From NCBI GenBank assembly GCA_026724425.1, contig JAIUCV010000001.1:19438970-19502969 (forward strand): a DNA stretch of 64,000 nt. Reading direction: 5' to 3'. The DNA comes from Erythrophleum ivorense (lineage: Eukaryota; Streptophyta; Magnoliopsida; Fabales; Fabaceae). The translations under genes and the position numbers were made by a program. The notes beneath the pieces are model-generated. The model worked only from the letters and a program-made list of their open reading frames with translations. It had not been told where the DNA came from and made no database searches. Shown here piece by piece: positions 60,318 through 64,000 of this stretch; the stretch's first letter is position 1, and every line of letters begins with the position of its first letter.

Positions 60318-60802
60318 CCAATATAAAATATCAGATATGACAGAGTCTATAGCATCAACATGAAGATAAGTGTAGCCCTTATGATGCTAATGGGGAATAA
60401 GATTTGAAGGGATCTCAAGAGTAATGTATTGTTCAGCTTTGGTGACTGCAACCTACACTGATCTAGCCTTAGATAATTTCTTTCACATAAGGTTTCTTCG
60501 AGGAGATGATTTGTCATATGGATTTGGTGATGGTTTTGTTTTAGTGATATAAGGCATATGGAGTAAGAATTAGAGGAGTGATTTCTTCAAGATGAGTTTC
60601 ATTTAGGTATGGGTCATTTCTACTAGATTTTCTATTTTATTAGAAACACAAGATATACAAGAGGGAGGAATAAGTTTAGGTATAAATAAAGATAAAGACA
60701 ATCTTACAAGTTTTAGGCCACATTTAGAATGGGAGTTCATGGTTAAAGGTTTCATCCTACTCTCTTTTCTTCTGCCACTTTTACCTAATTATCATGGTTA
60801 AG
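60318..60802 (-). pseudogene. Remnant downstream of primer site (E2)
   Basis: Minus-strand partner of 13,230-13,540: an ATG-led MNS frame (ATG complement near 60,741), then colinear sequence to about 60,480. Broken by stops and a frameshift in both copies. Function not recognisable; gag-like, leader ORF or pararetrovirus 5' end are possible. Confidence 0.45.
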
Positions 60803-60814
60803 GCTTTGATACCA
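60803..60814 (-). other. tRNA-Met-type primer binding site
   Basis: Minus-strand TGGTATCAAAGC, one base from the usual initiator-tRNA-Met complement. The flanks match the E1 site at 13,160. Confidence 0.6.
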
Positions 60815-62459
60815 ATTAGCGCTACAATGGAGACAACATGTTGAACGATGAGTACAGGGCCATACAACAAGTACAATTACAAGGTTTTGCCTTATGCTAA
60901 TTCAATTTTTAATTAAGTCCTTTCTTTTAGGCCAAACATAATGTTTATTCGTTAGCCTAGATTATTTACAGTCACAAATTAACTACATAAATATAGTTGG
61001 AGAGAGATAGAGAGAAAAAAAAAATAAGTGTAAAGAGGAAAAAAAAGTAGGCTTTTTACAACAATTTCACTCCTTTGTATAACTCTCTCTCTTTGAATGC
61101 ATCACTGTATGACTATAGAGGATCCAAAGTGTTTACTTTTAGCTCTTTTATTTTTTATTCTTATCTTGAAACTTCATATTGAGGTTAATTATATTTAGAT
61201 CTTTTAATTTTGGGTTTTATTTTCATAAGTCAAACTTTAAATTTAGGTTTAATTTTCATTTGGCTTATTCTCTTTATTTAAGTTTTATTATATTTATTAA
61301 GTTTTTGTTTGAGACTTTAGGTTATTTTCTTTGGGCTACGTTATACTAATTTAAGTTTTAATTAAATCCATTTTTTAAGGCTTAGTCTCTTAGTTTAACC
61401 TATTCTTTTATGTTTTGATTAGGTCCTTCTTTTAGGCCTAAGTCTTGGTAGGCTTGGGTTCTTTATGTTTTGATTCTTATCATGAAACCTTAATATTAGG
61501 ATTAATTTTATTTGGATCTTTAAAATTTGTTGGCTTTTATTCTCATTGAACTTTATAGGTGTATTTTTTCATTCAGCTTATTCTCTTTACTTGAGTTTTG
61601 TCTATGTTAGCTAAAATTTCATGGGGACTTTTGATCATTTACTTAGGTCTTGGCTTATACTAATTCATGTTTTAATTAGATTCATTATTTTAGTGCTAGT
61701 CCTCTTAGTTTAGGCTTTAGTTCTTTTTTATGTTTTGAGTGTTTTTTCTTTTCACTTTTTAGTAACTAGTTTTGAGTCTTCATATTGGACCCAAAACACA
61801 AGAGGGAAAATCATTTTCTTTCTTCTCATTCAAAAATTTATTCGATTTAAATTTGTATGCATGTGTTTATAAGAGTAAATATATTCTACGGTAAATCAAA
61901 ATTTTTGCATAACTAACTTTAAAGTAATCATTAATGTTGTGGGCTACTTAAGATCATCTTGTTTTACTAAAAATGTTTTTTTCAAAGCTTTTTATTTTTG
62001 GAAGGTTTTAGGGGTCTCATTATGTTAATCGGATTTAGGATTTTTGTATGGGACTTTAGGTTGTTTATTTTAGGTTTAAGTTATACTTATTTAAGTTTTA
62101 TTTTCTTAGTTTTTTTTTTAAGGACTAGTCTTCATAATTTGTGCATAGGGTGTTTTTGGGGGGCCTTAATCTTCTAATTTGTGCTTAAGCTTTCCATATT
62201 GGGATTTGGGACTTTAAGTTGTTTATTTGAGCTTCGGTTGTTTGTTTGACCTAAGTTTTCATTAGGTCTTATTTTAGGCTTAGTCTTCCTAATTTGTGCT
62301 TAGGTTATTTTATGTTTTCACTCTAAGCTTGAAGGGAAAACCTCAAATTGAAAGTTTAAGTATAATTTCAAGACAAGAATGGCAAGCCATAATCATGGAC
62401 ATCAACACAAAAGTTTAAACTATTTATAATGTTCAAAATGAAAATATCTAAAATATTAG
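60815..62459 (-). mobile_element. AT-rich LTR or leader region, copy E2, with internal tandem duplication
   Basis: The last ~60 bp next to the primer site match E1 (complement of 13,090-13,150). The rest is AT-rich with many 'ttaggctta', 'gttttaatta' words and a direct duplication of about 325 bp starting at 61,158 and 61,483. No ORF. If an LTR, it runs about 1.6 kb to 62,459, but I see no clear far end. Confidence 0.45.
61150..61800. repeat. ~325-bp tandem duplication in E2
   Basis: 'attcttatcttgaaacttcatattgagg' at 61,157 returns as 'attcttatcatgaaaccttaatattagg' at 61,482, and the order 'cttattctcttta..t..agtttt', 'ttaggctt/ctagtc' repeats with it. Weaker partial copies follow toward 62,300. 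Confidence 0.65.
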
Positions 62460-62618
62460 TGTAACACCATATTTCTTTAGCCCTTCTTCCTTACAAGTGA
62501 GCCTTCATACATACAACATTGGTTTCTCCATAAACGTAAGAAACGTAATGCCTGATTTCTCTATAAACATACAAAATGCACTAGATATAAAAGGAAGCCC
62601 CCCTAATAGAATGATTTG
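62460..62618 (-). mobile_element. Short family A 3'-end fragment
   Basis: Starts TGTAACACCATATTTC, matching the plus-strand left end of A3 (TGTAACACCATCATTTC). The rest is too short or rearranged to place; it includes a 'tttctc.ataaac.ta' doublet at 62,521 and 62,557. Confidence 0.4.
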
Positions 62619-62649
62619 AGTAACATCCAAGATTTCAAAAAATTTTTCT

Positions 62650-62900
62650 AAGTCTGCTGGCTATAGTCAGGACCCCTGTTAGCTGGTAGCGAATGTACCT
62701 GTTCACTACAGCGAGGAGCTAGTTAGCTATAGCGAATGTACCAGTTCGCCATAGCGAGGATGTAGTCCATTATAGCAAGTTCATGCGTCCCATACAAAAT
62801 CCAGGGGGTTTCTCGTAATAGCACGCACCGTAGCAGGAGCAGGGAACCTGGGACTAATAAAGTGCTCTCCGTAGCGAGGGGCATTTTCTGCTATAGCGAG
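62650..62900 (+). repeat. CTATAGCG minisatellite in A6
   Basis: Irregular repeats of 'gctatagcgaatgtacc' and 'cgtagcgagg'. Complement of the block at 16,795-17,035. Confidence 0.8.
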
Positions 62901-63926
62901 AATTGATTAGGAAAAGACTTGAAAAAGTGAATTTTTGCTTATTAAAGACCCTATAAGCCTCTCTTTTCTTCTAACGATGTTTCCTCTGCTTAAGACCAAG
63001 GGAGAGCTCATCTAAGAAGGGCACAAAGGAGGAGGAAGGGAGAAGGAAGGAAACCAAGGAAAAGGTGAGAGAATTTAAGATTTTTATAGCTTTCTTCTTG
63101 GAATTTATTTTTTCTCTTTGCCCTCTCTTTTTATGGTTTTGGTTGTTAAATTGGCTCTATTTTGAGCTTGGTTCAGAGGAGGGAGAGTAGAAATTCAAAA
63201 GGAAGGCTAAGGCAAAGGGAAACACTCTTGAAGAGGCTTGAATTCAAGCTAGATATCTATGTATCTTTGCTTCTTCTTCTTTTCTTCTTATGTATGTTGG
63301 TTCTACCAACTTGAGAGCTTAAGAGAGGGAGGAAGTTCTAACCTAGAACAAGCATGAAACTCATGAATTAATGTGTGGGAAGCTAGGAAATGCAAAGTAA
63401 GTAGAGGAAAAACCATTGAACTTTAAGATAGGAAAACATAGGGGTTCTTCAACATTTTGTACAATCTGATTTTGTCTAAGAATCCCTTAGCCTTTGTAGG
63501 TATTTGTTTAAGTTCCAAGACCCTAAGAGCTTCCCAAGTTCCTTTCCCTTCAAGGAAAATTTAGAAGTTTTATTAGACCTTTAATGGAGCTATTACAGCC
63601 AATAGACTAAGTATGCTTCTAAGTATGAGTATAATGCTTTGGCTTGTCCCAAGATAGTAATTACATGCTATGTGTTATATCTAGGCCAAAGAGATCAAGC
63701 TCCATCTAGTTTCAATTGTGAGACCGAGAAGGCGAAAGAGAATTTAAAGGGAAGAATTGTATTTGAATGCTAAGATAGCTCTTCACTCTTTCTTGTTACA
63801 TTCTTAGATGTATGATGGTCATTATATGCTTGTATGTGCACTTGTATTATGAGACACACATTTTATATTTCCTTGTTGCATTGGTACTAATATGTTTATA
63901 TTCTGGGTTGTGAAAATTGCTCTTAA

Positions 63927-64000
63927 AGGGTGAAGTGGAACCAAAAATCCTTAGGAATGGGTGAGACAAGGGCCAAAAGTCTCATGGATGAGTGAGGCTA
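63927..64000 (+). repeat. ~30-bp minisatellite of family A (A6), cut by window end
   Basis: At least two units with 'gtga.gc/ggaaccaaaaatcc' and 'gggccaaaagtctc' cores. Confidence 0.7.

Larger units (their letters stand above)
62619..64000 (+). mobile_element. Family A LTR-like element A6, cut by window end
   Basis: Begins near 'gTAACATCC' (first base changed) and matches the complement of A3 from its start, including 'tctaagtctgctggctatag'. It holds the CTATAGCG minisatellite (62,650-62,900), TATA-like TATAAG at 62,952, donor-like AAAGGTGAG at 63,061, a 'ggcca' box near 63,683 and the start of the ~30-bp minisatellite. It is the opposite-strand sister of A3. No coding interior up to the window end. 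Confidence 0.75.

Noticed and set aside
1..64000. Intact host genes, tRNAs or rRNAs
   Set aside because: No multi-exon coding pattern, no recognisable domain outside the decayed viral-like pieces, and no tRNA box pairs noticed by eye; a proper scan could still find a short one.

Overview
The window looks like heterochromatic or pericentromeric-type DNA from a plant, probably a eudicot. It is AT-rich and I find no intact host gene, tRNA, rRNA or CRISPR array. Almost everything resolves into nested long-terminal-repeat-like (LTR-like) elements flanked by 5-bp target-site duplications, plus wrecked pararetrovirus-like coding DNA and one 18-kb tandem array. I cannot name the species.

Two LTR families dominate. 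Both start near TGTAA and end near TTACA or TCACA, and none of the copies has a coding interior, so they look like solo LTRs or fully non-coding elements. Family A is 2.8-3.7 kb: A1 2,532-5,911 (+), A3 14,329-17,084 (-), A4 21,124-24,497 (+), A2 28,121-31,829 (-), A5 51,360-55,048 (+), A6 62,619 onward (+), the older host copy A0 (about 849-7,060, -), and A-prime. Family B is about 2.8 kb: B1 8,787-11,572 (+) and B2 26,204-32,815 (-). I recovered duplications for A1 (AATTT), A2 (CACAC), A3 (CTGAT), A5 (CTTGA) and B1 (AAAGG) exactly, and for A4, B2 and A-prime with one or two differences. Both families carry a conserved stem-loop, and the A copies share a TATA box, splice-like sites and a ~30-bp minisatellite.

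The centrepiece is A-prime, one family A copy whose ends I place at 26,126 and 57,473. B2 (itself carrying A2) sits in its first 80 bp, A5 sits in its middle, and its promoter-plus-leader segment has expanded into 33 tandem units of ~545 bp at 33,049-51,018. Subtracting the insertions and 32 extra units leaves about 3.6 kb, the normal size of a family A element. The array has three higher-order patterns: 1,091-bp dimers, 1,639-bp trimers and 1,088-bp dimers. So it is a young satellite made from an LTR promoter, with about 33 TATA-like boxes in a row.

Layout: 1-848 repeat family D; 849-7,060 A0 with A1 inside; 7,061-8,231 AT-rich, unresolved; 8,232-12,053 possible hAT-like element with B1 inside; 12,054-13,544 AT-rich leader with a tRNA-Met-type primer site; 13,545-18,300 tandem family D with A3 inside; 18,301-20,810 tract rich in ACGTG plus an 845-bp-spaced direct repeat; 20,836-26,125 decayed pararetrovirus-like coding DNA, partly inverted, with A4 inside; 26,126-57,473 A-prime; 57,474-60,010 another LTR-like element (C); 60,011-62,459 second primer-site element with internal tandem duplication; 62,460-64,000 fragment and A6. 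No gene set works together here. The biology is element structure, nesting and satellite birth.
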